Below are positions 32,625 to 43,175 of a stretch of DNA of 64,000 bases, one piece after another (the first letter of the stretch is position 1; each line of letters starts with the position of its first letter). The notes beneath the pieces are model-generated. The model worked only from the letters and a program-made list of their open reading frames with translations, was not told the origin of the DNA and did no database searches. This DNA comes from Aselliscus stoliczkanus (lineage: Eukaryota; Chordata; Mammalia; Chiroptera; Hipposideridae), in NCBI GenBank assembly GCA_033961575.1, contig CM066737.1, positions 101,646,709 through 101,710,708 on the forward strand, written 5' to 3'. The translations under genes and the position numbers were made by a program.

Positions 32625-33254
32625 ACACTTGTAACTTAGACATTTATATGATGTTGGCTCACAAATTTCTTCCCTAGGCCTGTCCTCGGAGCTCCAGACC
32701 TCTACAAATGGCCTAAGTGACACCTCCTCATGGATGGCTCAAGGACACCCCAAACCCAGGAATTCCAATCCAAACTCATGAGTGTCCAAAACAAACCTAG
32801 TCCTTGTTTATGATCTATTCCCTATCCCAGTGAGTTGCACCATCATTCATCCAGGGGATACAGGGCTGAAGCTGGTTATTCTTGGCACCCTCAGTCCTTC
32901 CTCTCACTGAAGCCTTGTGACCAAGCATTACCAAGTCCTGTTGAGTTTCCCCCTACATCTCCCATCTTTCCACTTCCCTCTATTTGTTGCTATTACAAGT
33001 TATCATCATTGTTCAACTCAATTACTAGCCCCTCCAGTCCACTCTCTACACCCTACAGCAGAATTATCTTCTCAAAGTGTAAATATGAGCACACCAACTC
33101 CCCTGCCTAAAGCCTATCAATGTTTTCTCGTGGCTTTGGGGATTGAGACAAAATTATTTTGATATGACCTAAAAGGTCCTGTATGACCTAGTCTCCGCCT
33201 GGCTCTCTAGCCTCTTCATGTCCCATCCCCACACTATCTTCTGGGTTCTAGCTC
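32625..33254 (+). mobile_element. LINE L2, segment 2
   Basis: ATTATCTTCTCAAAGTGTAA, CACCAACTCCCCTGCCTAAA, GGTCCTGTATGACCTAGTCT and the following CCTCTTCATGTC are L2 ORF2 C-terminal coding relics in sense. Confidence 0.8.
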
Positions 33255-33479
33255 AGAAGTAGGGTCAGCAAACTTTTGAGACAAAAGAGCCAATCCCCTC
33301 CCTCACAACAATTTAAAAATTATTCAAGAACCATAACTATATTTTTATAAATAAGGAAAATTTGAAGTAATATTATAACAAGTAATAGCATTAACTATAT
33401 CTTTATTAAAATAAGAAAAATTCACACATGTACATACCCAAAGAGTCTCACGAGCTGCAGTTTGCCAACCTCTGCTCTA
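33255..33479. mobile_element. hAT-like MITE inserted in L2
   Basis: Ends AGGGTCAGCAAACTTTTGAG and GCAGTTTGCCAACCTCTGCT are inverted relatives. About 225 bp, AT-rich centre. The pattern is of a non-autonomous hAT; the family is not named. Confidence 0.6.
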
Positions 33480-33565
33480 GCTATATTGAATTTAGTCCCT
33501 TCTAGTTGAGAGATTCTGTCTAATCCCAGGTTTTTGCAAATGTTGTTTATTCCACCTAGAATGAG
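33480..33565 (+). mobile_element. LINE L2, segment 3
   Basis: CCCAGGTTTTTGCAAATGTT, then GTTTATTCCACCTAGAATG, matches the L2 'CCTTTGCACATGCTGTTCCC' region before the MaLR insertion. Confidence 0.65.
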
Positions 33566-34520
33566 ATTACAGTAGACAGAATATCAGCCCCCAAAGATGT
33601 CCACGTCTCATATCCAGAATCCATGAATATGTTCATTTACATGGGAAAAGGGATTTTGTAGATGTGATTAAGATAAGGATCATAAAATGAAGGGAATCTC
33701 CTGGATGATCCTGGTGGGCCCACTGTAATCACAAGTGTCCTTATAAGGGAAAGAGGGAGGCAGGAGGCCAGAGTCAGGAAAGATCTGATGATGAAAGCAG
33801 AGCTTATGGAGGAAAGACGTTTGAAGATGCTGTGCTGCTGGCATTGTAGGTGAAGAAAGGGGACAAGAGCCAAGGAATGTAAGTGGCCTCTAGAAGCTAG
33901 AAAAGGCAAGGAAATGGATTCTCCTGTAGAGCCTCCAGATGGAATGCAGTCCTTCTGACACCTTGATTTTAGGACTTTTGACCTCCAAGACTATAAAATA
34001 ATAACTGTGTTTTCTGTTTGGTTGTTTGTTTTAAGATTTTATTGGAGAACTGGGGAGGGGAACAGTGTTGGGGAGTCAGGGAAGGGGAACAGACAAGTTG
34101 CAGTCCTTTTGTTCTTCCGTTTAGTTGTGGAGGATGCCGCTTCACTGGCCTATGTTGGTATTATCATTGTGCTCTTCCCAGCTGAGGCAGTCGCTTATTG
34201 GCCATTGGACAGCCACTCATGGCGGCTCACAGCAGCTCACGAAAGCGCACGCCAGCTGCCGGCCAGCCCCACTGCAGCCTACACCGTCGCCAACGACTCA
34301 CGGCAGCCCAGCTCCAGGTTGAACTGTTGTTCACCATCTTAGCTGTAGATGGCGCAGCATCACTGGTCCTCATGTGGGATCCGAACCGGGGCCCTGCTGC
34401 TCAGAGCTGGCATCCCAAGCCAACTCTTAACCAACGCGCCACTCGTCCAGCTCCTGTGTGTTGCTTTAAGTCACTAAGTTTGTGGTGATTTATTACAGCA
34501 GCAATAGGAAAATGCTATAC
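33566..34520 (+). mobile_element. MaLR-type LTR carrying SINE H
   Basis: CCCCCAAAGATGTCCACGTC, GATGTGATTAAGATAAGGAT, GGCCTCTAGAAGCTAGAAAA and CACCTTGATTTTAGGACTTT, then after the SINE GTCACTAAGTTTGTGGTGAT and CAGCAGCAATAGGAAAATGC. Same family as 61055-61515. Internal 34019-34452 is the SINE. Confidence 0.8.
34019..34452 (-). mobile_element. Long tRNA-derived SINE (VES-like), copy H
   Basis: Reverse orientation: TTTTAAGATTTTATTGGAGA tail, GGGAAGGGGAACAGACAAGT, CGCCACTCGTCCAGC head. The target duplication is imperfect (CTGTGTTTTCTGTTT, 34005 on, against CTGTGTGTTGCTTT, 34454 on). Confidence 0.9.
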
Positions 34521-34797
34521 CTCTCGCCTTCATCTAATTGACTCCTATTTCTTCAGATCTTAGCTTCTCAGGCAAACCTTATCAACAGTCTGACTTAGTC
34601 AGATCTACCCAGTGTAGGCCCTCCAAGATTGAGCACATCTTGTATCCAGTTTTTGTCACAGTTGTGTGATTGTTGATTATCCTAGTTAAAAGTTCCATGA
34701 GGGTAGGCACCACGTCTATTTCTGCCCATCAGTTTATCCCCAGCACATAGCACAGTGCCTGGTATATAATAACCCTTTATAAATGTTTGTTGAAAAA
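34521..34797 (+). mobile_element. LINE L2, 3' terminal segment
   Basis: AAAAGTTCCATGAGGGTAGG, AGCACATAGCACAGTGCCTG and TATAAATGTTTGTTGAAA are the L2 3' terminus, completing the nested element that starts at 32300. Confidence 0.85.
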
Positions 34798-35064
34798 ATA
34801 TATAATAAAGCTCTAACAATGGTTCTTTGTTATAAAATGAGCTTCCCTCAAATAAATAGAAGTGGCAATGCTGCACATTATGAACAGGTATCAAAATGTA
34901 TCAGAACCAAACTCTCTCCAACAACTAACTCTCTCTGGGAAAACTTTGAAATACACCATTATTTTTTCTGAAAATAGGAGCATTCTTGTTGCAACTCTGG
35001 CTATCACACCATCCTTCAGACCAAATTCTGGCACATGTTTACATAAAGAAATCACATCATAAGG
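34798..35064. other. Unassigned short stretch
   Basis: Nothing recognisable. Confidence 0.4.
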
Positions 35065-35285
35065 TCCTTTACAGTTTACAAATGAACATCACGTTTAATC
35101 CTCGAAACAATCCTATGTGGCAGACTCAGCTGAATTTCTTACAGTGCTTTTATACAAGGAAACTGGTGCTTATAGGAATTAGATGAATTGCCCAAATGAA
35201 CCACAATGCCCAAGAAACAAAGTGAGGTCTCAAACCCAGCCCTTTAGACTCTGAATGCAGCATGATTCCTATTGCATTGTGCCCC
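35065..35285 (-). mobile_element. MIR
   Basis: TTTAATCCTCGAAACAATCC, then AGGTCTCAAACCCAGCCCTT, follow antisense MIR. Confidence 0.65.
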
Positions 35286-36117
35286 ACACTATGTTATGCC
35301 TCAGTGGATTTAGCAGGTTTCTTCATGCCAGTGTTGAGCACGCTATTGGTGCATGCTTGCTCATCACGGTTAAGCAATTTTGAATAAATGGGGTAAAGCC
35401 ATCCTGCTATTTGTGCAAGAGGCATTAAGAGCATTATACCCATTCTGTAATGCCCCAGCTCTACTTTTTACACAACCCAAACAACTGCTTGGATTTTGGT
35501 GCTTTGGGAGAACAGAGATTATGAAGGAGACAAAGGAACTGGAAATAACTGCAGGGTGTGGCTGAGGGGGAGAAAGATAAAAATCACTGAAAGAAGGAAA
35601 ATCAAAGTATGAGGAGGCAGAATATTGGAAATGTATTGGCATGGCATGGAAAGCCCCAAGAATCAATACAGGAGCAATATTAGAGAGAGTGACAATGAGG
35701 GGATCTGAAATCTTGGAGGAAAGAGGAAGAATGCCACAAGGTTGGCAGATGACTATAACCAGGAGGAGAGGTGGGGGGCTATAGTCCAATGACCTGATAT
35801 TCAAAGATGGAGACAGGGGTGATATTAGGAAGGATAAGAGATAATGGCCCAGAGAACTAGAAATAAATAGCCAGGAAAGATACCCACTCCACCTTCCAGT
35901 CTAGGGATATGAGGAACATGGGAGAGAAAACAGATGCCACCTGAAAGGGTGGCAGGAAAAGCTATATCCTCAAGAGAAAGTCAGTGTTCATGCAGAGCAA
36001 GAAGATAGAAAAAATTCAAAGAGATGTAGGATAGAGGGAACGTTGTTAATGACCAAACAAGAACTCCAGAGGGTATAGTAGAAACATTTAAGTGGTTGAG
36101 GAAAGGTGGGAAAAAAG
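35286..36117. other. Purine-rich unassigned stretch
   Basis: 35540-36117 is strikingly AG-rich on the + strand, so long minus-strand frames such as 35370-35804 (144 codons) arise by composition. It could be decayed retroelement interior, but I cannot assign it. Confidence 0.4.
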
Positions 36118-36590
36118 GTCGGGAAGGGATGTGTGTAAACTCGCCTCCAAGGATTCCCCAGCAAGTCCTCCTGTCCCTGTATATTCTTCAAGAGGTGGAG
36201 AGCCTGTTTCCCCTCCCCTTGAATCGTGCTGTTCATTGGCCAATAGAGTACTTCATTCCTTGGACTACCCCCTTTGGGACTCAGCCACTATCCTGTGAGA
36301 ATTACAAGCCATATGGCTACATGGAGGGGAATCAAGGAACTCTGGTCAACTGCCCCCTGGAACTTTCTGCCAAAAGCCTGCATCAGTTGCCAGCCATATG
36401 AACAAGCCACATTGGATATTCTAGTGCAATCAAGCCGCCAAATGACTGCTACCCCAGCTGACATCATGAGTAGAAGAACCATCCAGTTTAACCCATTTAA
36501 CCCAATGAATCATGGGAAACAATAAAATGGTGTTTTAATCCATTAAGATTTTGAGTGGTTTGAATATAATAGATGACTGAAACGAGAATG
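36118..36590 (+). mobile_element. MaLR (MLT1-type) LTR
   Basis: CACATTGGATATTCTAGTGC, CCCAGCTGACATCATGAGTA, then AATAAAATGGTGTTTTAATC and ATAATAGATGACTGAAACGA, give the MLT1-type 3' half with its polyadenylation signal near 36522. Confidence 0.6.
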
Positions 36591-36629
36591 TATGAAGTCA
36601 TCAAGGGACTATGGTAGGTAAGTGAGGAG

Positions 36630-36740
36630 TGACCAAGGAACCTTGAGTTTCCTTTGTGATTGACATAATCAGGGATAAAAACCTAATGAGTTAACTTTTG
36701 CTCTGAGCAACTAGAAGAATGGAATTGCCTTGGGAAATGT
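36630..36740 (-). mobile_element. LINE L2 fragment
   Basis: GTGACCAAGGAACCTTGAGT, then TTTGCTCTGAGCAACTAGAA and GAATGGAATTGCC, match antisense L2 ORF2. Confidence 0.6.
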
Positions 36741-36923
36741 ACCTTTTCTCTGTAGTCTCTGCACTGAGTCACATTCCAATAATGACTTCTTTTCTGCTTC
36801 AGGACACATTCTCTGCCACTGAAACATACACATGTGCAAGATACAGGGCTCCAACCCTAGATCTGAAGAGGAGGTCTCCAGATGAATTGTGGTTTCAAGC
36901 TGCATTTTAAAAAAATGTTTCTA

Positions 36924-37385
36924 GAGGAAATCCGAGATGGCAGAGTAAACACCGTGCCTACCTCCTTCCATGAACAAATTAAAATTACAACTAAATTATA
37001 GAACAATCAACCTAGAGAACTATCTGAAGTCTAGCTGAACAGAAGATTTATAACTAAGGATATAAAGAAGAAACCACATCAAGACTGGTAAGAGGGGCAG
37101 AGATGCAAAACGGGCTGGTCCCAAACTTCCACGTGGCAGTTGAAAATAGGGAGGGATACTTTGGCCGTAGAGGTTCCCCCCAGAGGAGCGAAGGACCACA
37201 GCCCCACTCCAGACCTGGAGTGCCAGGAAGAGGAGCCCCTATGACATCTGACTGTGTAAATAGTGGGGATTCCAACCATCTGGGTGAGACCGACTGCTGT
37301 GGGAAACCCAAACATCCTCTTAAACGGCCCACACAGAGACTCACTCGCTCACAGGCACTCACCTTGGACTCCAGGAGAGGGATGG
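36924..37385 (+). mobile_element. L1 5' UTR segment of an internally deleted L1
   Basis: AGGAAATCCGAGATGGCAGA opens the segment, as at the start of many mammalian L1s (..AAGATGGCGG..). The GC-rich region to 37385 resembles L1 5' UTR. ORF1 and ORF2 are absent; the next sequence is L1 3' UTR. Its 127-codon frame (37103-37486) crosses the junction. Confidence 0.6.
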
Positions 37386-37973
37386 TGACTCCCGGGGGGG
37401 GAGGGTCAGATGCATATGGGGAGCAGACTGAAATGGGTACTAGATTTGTTGGGGTGATAGATGGGAGGGGGTTGGGGGCAGGGTAAAAAAAGGTGCAGGG
37501 ATTAAGAGGTAGAAATTGGTTGTTACAAAATAGTCATAGGGATGTAAAGTACAGCATAGGGAATATAGTCAATAATATGGTAATAACTATGTATAGTGAT
37601 AGGTGGGTACTAGACTAGTCAGGGAGGTCACTTCTTACATTACCTAAATGTCTAACTACTATGTATCACTGAAATTAATATAAAAATATTGAATGTCAAC
37701 TGTAATTGAAAAATTTTAAAAAGGGGAGGGGAGGTGAAGGGCAACAAGAGATCCGAATTTCCAGGTATAAAATAAATAAGTCATGGGGATATAATGTACA
37801 GCATAGGGAATATAGTCAATAATACTGTGATAGCACAGTATGGTGTCAGATGGTACCTGGACTTATCATGGTGATCACTTCTTTAGGTCTATAAATGTTG
37901 AACAACTATGGTGTACCCCTGAAATTCAAATAATATTGTATGTTAGCTATATTTTTAATAAAACTCTTTAAGA
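37386..37973 (+). mobile_element. L1 3' UTR with a duplicated terminal module
   Basis: A G-rich start (CCCGGGGGGGGAGGGTCAGA) is followed by two tandem versions of the L1 3' end, each with TACAGCATAGGGAATATAGT (37550 and 37797, offset 247 bp) and the ..CTAACTACTATG / ..GAACAACTATGG region. Possible target repeats: TTTAAAAAAATGTTTCTA (about 36906) and TTTAAGAAAATTTTTTCTA (about 37974). Confidence 0.75.
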
Positions 37974-38140
37974 AAATTTTTTCTACTTTAGAGGTGCCTT
38001 TATCTAAAACCATCACTCAGACCCTTGGGAATTAGAACTCTGCCTCACCTTTCATGTCTGATTCCCCTCCCCCTTGAAGGAGACCTTCTGAGTGGTTTTC
38101 AGGTTAGTATGAAAGAAGCTTGAAGATGCAAATGTATTGA

Positions 38141-38154
38141 GTAACCATGACAAC
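38141..38154. promoter_or_regulatory. RFX X-box-like site
   Basis: GTAACCATGACAAC is a near-palindromic X-box, one base different from the site at 5007-5020. Motif evidence only. Confidence 0.35.
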
Positions 38155-38375
38155 AAAGAAGGGAGGAAAACAAAAACCAGTTATGCCTATGTACATTGCT
38201 TCCTGAATCATCTAACTGAGAGAGATCATGGCTGTCAGCAATAATGCCTAATAGCCAATGACAAATGCAGAATGAGTTTTTAGTGGCATCTATGGAGATA
38301 GCTGTGGTAGAGGAGGAAGCTAGGCCTTCACAAGTCACTGCTATGGGCTCACATTCACGATGGTGGCACGTTTAT

Positions 38376-38376
<1 letters not shown>

Positions 38377-38417
<41 letters not shown>
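38377..38417 (+). repeat. (GT)n microsatellite
   Basis: About 20 uninterrupted GT units. Confidence 0.97.
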
Positions 38418-38418
<1 letters not shown>

Positions 38419-38574
38419 TGAGCACCTGTATACCAATGACTTTCAGATAAGGTGCATTATATTTCACTTAATTATCTTTAGTTTAGGCCTTCCTGGGCTT
38501 TTGCTGTAAGAGCATCTTAGACACAGCTCCATCAAAGCCCTTAACTTACCAAATTCCAATTGGCATGGGGTAGA

Positions 38575-38722
38575 GGAGTCCTTCTCCAATCCTAATGTGC
38601 ATATGAATCATGTAGGCATCTTGTAAAACTGCAGATTCTGATTAAGTGCGTCTGGGATGGGCCCAAGATTATGCATTTCTAATAAGCCCCTCCAAGAGTC
38701 ACATCTTGAAAAGTGAAGGGGA
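38575..38722 (-). mobile_element. MER5A-type hAT-Charlie MITE
   Basis: ATGTGCATATGAATCATGTA, then CTGGGATGGGCCCAAGATTA and TGCATTTCTAATAAGCCCCT, follow MER5A in reverse orientation. Confidence 0.8.
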
Positions 38723-38727
38723 AAGTT

Positions 38728-38960
38728 TAAGAGTATAAGTTCTGCATCCAGACGAGCTGGGTTCAAATTCTGACTTCATATCTTCACTGTGTTTTCTTTG
38801 ACAAGCTACCTGGCCTTTCTGCATGTCTTCATTTGTAAAATGGGGATGATGAAAATAGCAAAGTATAATGTCTTCCTGTAAAGGTTGTTGGGTGACCTAA
38901 ATGAGTTTATGCATTTAAAATGTTTAAGCAGTGACTGGCATGTAGTAAACAATAAATATT
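38728..38960 (+). mobile_element. MIR, nearly full length
   Basis: GAGCTGGGTTCAAATTCTGA, CTTCATTTGTAAAATGGGGA, and GTGACTGGCATGTAGTAAAC follow sense MIR to its 3' end. Confidence 0.85.
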
Positions 38961-39198
38961 AACTATTGCAATCTTCTTACATCTTACCCACTAATTGAAC
39001 ATGTTCTACATACCGGGAACAATGTACTATATACTTACCTTGATCGTAGATATTAATTCTCAAAACTCTGTGAGGAAATTGGTCCCACTTTACAAAGAAA
39101 AAGAGAGATTTAGTGAGGTCATGGAGCCAGCTGAAAGTTGAATTTGAAGGCAAACCACCTGATTCCAGAACCCACAACATCTATGCTAAGTGTCATGA
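38961..39198 (-). mobile_element. MIR
   Basis: CTCAAAACTCTGTGAGGAAA, then CACCTGATTCCAGAACCCAC, follow antisense MIR; it abuts the preceding sense MIR, forming an inverted pair. Confidence 0.75.
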
Positions 39199-39212
39199 AA
39201 GAACTGTAACTA

Positions 39213-39306
39213 GGGCCAGCCGAGTGGCGTGGTGGTTAAGCGCTGGCTTGGGAAGACAGCGGCCCTGGTTCAGTCCCACATTTGAGGGCCAGTGACACTG
39301 CCCTCA

Positions 39307-39339
<33 letters not shown>
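39213..39339 (+). mobile_element. Short tRNA-derived SINE, copy I
   Basis: GGGCCAGCCGAGTGGCGTGG head, hairpin, and an A-rich tail expanded into (CAAAA)n. Target duplication AAGAACTGTAACTA / AAGAACTATAACTA at 39199-39212 and 39340-39353 (one mismatch). Confidence 0.93.
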
Positions 39340-39449
39340 AAGAACTATAACTATTCATGGCTTCCTCAGGAAGCTAGCACAAAAATCAGTATATAATAGG
39401 GGAAAAAAAATATGTGTTGAATGAATTACCTAACAGGTATTTTTGCCTG

Positions 39450-39570
39450 AATTTAGAGGTAAGTAAACCAGAGTTCAAAAGAATTTTAAGAAACATGCCC
39501 AATTACACCTTAATTGGGAGGGCTGAGATTGAAACCCAGATCCCTTATATATGAAGGCAGTGGACTATTC
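39450..39570 (-). mobile_element. MIR fragment
   Basis: GAGATTGAAACCCAGATCCC with the preceding ..CATGCCCAATTACACC string fits antisense MIR. Confidence 0.5.
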
Positions 39571-39849
39571 TCATTATGTATAGGAATAATCATGACTTTA
39601 TCCACTGGGAGAGACGAAAGTTGGTAAAGGAGACTGGTGAGCAAGCACTTGAAAACTACAAAACTCAATGAGGGCTGCTTGAATCGTATTTAGGATAATT
39701 TGTTCATATGACACTTCCTTACCAAAGTTTTCCCCTCTGTCAGAGCCTCTAAAGGGTATCAGAATCATTAACCTATGCTTCCTTGTGCTTTCAGCTAATG
39801 GGTTAATGGAAGCTTCTTTAATGACCTTATATAACTTTTAGAGGGTATC
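39571..39849. other. Unassigned short stretch
   Basis: Nothing recognisable. Confidence 0.4.
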
Positions 39850-40240
39850 TTAGTTTGGGTTCCTCCAAGAATTCAGTGCAAGTAGTTTATGTGGGAGGTT
39901 TTAGGAACATGAATAGGAGAATGGAAAAGTGATTCAGAGAAGGGAAGGCATCCATTAAGGAGTACATTGTGAAGTCATCTACCCACAATAGATAATTGGA
40001 AATTAGTCCCATGGGGAAGCTCTGGGAAATGGTGTAAAACACAGGTCTCAAATTTATCTCACATGAGTGGAAAGGGAGCTGAGGTACTTATACCCCAACA
40101 GCTAAGAGTCATTGGTTGAAGGCTGCTCTCAGGGATGTTAACTCCTTACTACTTCAAGCCTGCCACACATAGAAGCATAGTAGCCCCCACTGTTCCAGAA
40201 AAAGCCATGAGGCACAGAGATGTAGAAGCTGCCATTTGGA
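39850..40240. mobile_element. Probable ancient LTR-type repeat
   Basis: TATCTTAGTTTGGGTTCCTC, then GTGGAAAGGGAGCTGAGGTA, CTGCTCTCAGGGATGTTAAC, resemble segments at 22020 and 12580. Unresolved family. Confidence 0.35.
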
Positions 40241-41849
40241 AGTCAATGGGAGCACTCTGAAAATGGTAGAGTTCAAGAGATATGGACAGGAAACCAAGAG
40301 TCTGCTAAATAGGAGCTCCATTTGCTACTTCCCACTACAGCAGCTCACCAAAAGGGGAATTATATGGGGGGACATTTACCTACTTGTCCAACTGGGGTTG
40401 TTAAGGAAAGGGTATACAAGTCCTATACATCATACAGGAGGCATTGCACAGTCTTTTGCAAAAAACAAAGATGCAGGAGACAATGGACCACATGTATTGG
40501 ATAGACTGTTGGTAAGTGGCCCATGTCTGTAACTCTTAACTCTAAATCCATTTACATGGATTCTTGAATGTGACTGTGGGAAAGAGAATAAGAGGATCTG
40601 TACTTGGGAGATGATGGTAAGAGGAGGTGTCCTGTATGTGTTATTAGATTTGTTCTTAATCTCAGAAGGAAAGAATATATATATTTTCTGAAATATCAGT
40701 GTTTTCCAGAATCAGTGAGGTCATGGAAACCGTAATCTTTGCCATGTGCTCTCACAGCCACAGTTATGCTAATTAAACGGGGTCGGGGGCGGAGGCTCTG
40801 GTGAACACGGTGAAATCAGACTTGATTCTATGGGCTGAAGGGGGATGGGAAAGCATGTGGAGGCTTCAGCAGTTGTTTTTGCGTTCAAGGCTTAGGTATG
40901 AGGCCCATTGGTCCCTGATCTTCCTTTTATTTTCCTGACACCTGGGCCTTGGAAGCTGCCCATACTCCAGTGTGGAGTAGCAGACAGCAAAATATACCAT
41001 CGCTGTTAATCTGATCTGTTATCACCAATGACAGGAGGGAAATCATTCTAGGAGGATTTTGAAACTGGATTAGGGGTCTAGAGGACTTCAGATGTTGTTG
41101 CTATTTTTACTCAGTTATTTAAACAAAGGGGCTGTGCTGCTGTTGTGGAATTACAGTAATGTGGACTTCAAGAAGCCACAACAGATATTCACTAGCATTT
41201 GGAACTCTACTTCTAAAGGTGGGGTTAAAATATTGAATATGCTTTCAAACTGTCACACAACATTTATCCCAAAGACATCTAAAAGGGGGCAGAGAAGGTA
41301 AACCTGTTTTGTGTGTCTATACAATCTTGTCTCTTTCTTTCTGTCCCCTCCTCCTTCCTGCCATCCTTGGTTCTCCATGTAGAAAATGTCCTTAAAGCAT
41401 AGAGTGGTTCTGTGTATATTTGCATAACAGCAGTCCTCTATATAAAAATAAATCCTGAATAGATTGCTCCATTGTATATATGTGTGGGTATACATGTCAC
41501 ACACACGGATTTATTTTTCCAAGAACAAATGTCTTAATGTTTCTTTTCCTTGAGAAAAATTACCAACTGCCAGATTCTCAAATTCCATGTGGAACGTCGC
41601 AATAACAGAGAAAATATATGTAAAAAGCCACAAAGAAATGAAATACAGTGAGGAGTCAAATTTTTGTTTGAAACAGCCCTGAATTTTCAAAGATTTCACA
41701 AGTCAAGTAGAAGGCTATTCTTGGAATGGCTTTGTTGTCTACAGTAGGTGAACAATCTCTGAGACACTGGGTAGTGATTAAGTAGCCAAGATCATTCTTC
41801 CCCTGAAGCAAAGAGAAGCTATGACCACAGGATTGTATAACTGGTAAAA
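40241..41849. other. Unique-looking non-coding stretch, candidate conserved element
   Basis: About 1.6 kb without a confident repeat. At 40760-40780 an ATGCTAATTAAAC string combines octamer-like and homeodomain cores next to a GC-rich patch. No gene signals; frames at 40236-40532, 41092-41301 and 41253-41504 look incidental. Confidence 0.35.
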
Positions 41850-42040
41850 CATAGCTTTGGAGACAGGCTGTCCTGAGTTCAAATCCAAACTCTGCAACTT
41901 AATTGAGCAAGATTCTAAACCTCTTCAAATCTCCTCTATCACCTAGAATATGGGGCTATTCGCACCGACATCACAGGGGTATTGTGAAGATTAACTATAT
42001 TGTATGTGAAAGCACCTGGGACAAAGTAGGTGCCAAAAAG
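41850..42040 (+). mobile_element. MIR
   Basis: TGTCCTGAGTTCAAATCCAA, then AGCACCTGGGACAAAGTAGG, follow sense MIR. Confidence 0.75.
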
Positions 42041-42354
42041 TGCAAAGGGTCTATGATTTCACCCTGCTTGCAAACTAATAAGCTAGCCTGTCACAGTTTT
42101 ATGGGTGCTGGTAGAAGACAAAGACTCATGGATCAGAGATGAAGGATAGTTTCTTACAGCAATAATAGTAGCCAGATTATCAAAACTTTATGCATCAGCT
42201 TCCCAAACTCCAATTCCTACAGGGGGATGTAAGGAGAGCCAGGTAACACCTGCATATGCAAGTAGCTTTTATTATAGGAAAGGAACTGGGGTCGGTTAGA
42301 GCAGGGAATGGTGAATCAGGGGGATATACAGGGCAGTGGGCCCTGGAGAGACAG
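42041..42354. other. Unassigned non-coding stretch
   Basis: Nothing recognisable. Confidence 0.4.
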
Positions 42355-42369
42355 AAAAACAATCTTTTT

Positions 42370-42511
42370 CTTAAAGGAGGGGGAGCATAACTCCCCACTC
42401 CTTTTTTTTTTCTTTTTGAGGGCAGTGTCACTGGCCCTCACATGTGGGACCTGAACCGGGGCCACTGGCTTCCCAAGCCAGCGCCCAACCACCGCACCAT
42501 CCGGCCGGCCC
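42370..42511 (-). mobile_element. Short tRNA-derived SINE, copy J, with 32-bp 3' extension
   Basis: The SINE proper is 42402-42511 (reverse; hairpin GAGGGCAGTGTCACTGGCCC, head CCATCCGGCCGGCCC). The target duplication AAAAACAATCTTTTT / AAGAACAATCTTTTT (42355-42369, 42512-42526; 14 of 15) encloses an extra 32 bp beyond the A-tail (42370-42401), so the extension arrived with the SINE. This looks like a read-through 3' transduction. Confidence 0.85.
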
Positions 42512-42649
42512 AAGAACAATCTTTTTGAAAATGGATGCAAAGGGGAAGAATGTGGAATAAGACCCCAATAAAATGAAGGGGAAGTAAAGAGGAAATAGGT
42601 TGAAGGGTGTCTAATGACTTCTAGTCTTGTACTGAGGCAGATGATATTT

Positions 42650-43175
42650 TCAAAAAATTGCCTTAACAATATTTCTAGTTCCACATGCTTTTCCAGAACG
42701 TTGCCACTCCCCTGTCCAGAGGTGGATTCTATTTTCCTTCCCCTTGAATCTGGATGGACCTTCATAACTGTCTCAACAAATAGAATGCAACAGAAGTGAT
42801 ATGTGACTTTCAAGACTAGACTAGAAAAGGCAATATATCTTCCACCTGGCTGTCTTTCTTGGGATGCTTGTTCTTGAAACTGAGCCGCCATATTGTGAGG
42901 AAGCCCAAGCTACACAGTGAGGTCATGTGGAGGTGTTCTGTCTGAGGTCCTAGACGTGTTAGTGGATGAGCCTGCAGATAATTCTGGCCCTCAGCTGTCA
43001 AGTCACCATCAGCCTCTGAGGCCCTATATGTAACAGAGATAAACCATTTCTACTATGCCCTGTCTAAATTCCTGACCCATAGAATCCATGAGCATAATAA
43101 GTGCTTGTTTCATGTCACTGAGTTTTGGGGTAATTTGTTATGCAGCAATAGATGACCATAACAACCAGGCTAAGG
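42650..43175 (+). mobile_element. MaLR (MLT1-type) LTR
   Basis: CAACAAATAGAATGCAACAG, TATTGTGAGGAAGCCCAAGC, then CATGTCACTGAGTTTTGGGG and GTTATGCAGCAATAGATGAC: a long MLT1-type LTR with its 3' end intact. Confidence 0.85.

Noticed and set aside
36351..36375. CTCF-like TGCCCCCTGGAA string
   Set aside because: It lies inside an MLT1-type LTR and matches the core only partly.
42316..42891. 191-codon minus-strand open frame
   Set aside because: It crosses SINE J and a MaLR LTR; the peptide is translated repeat sequence.
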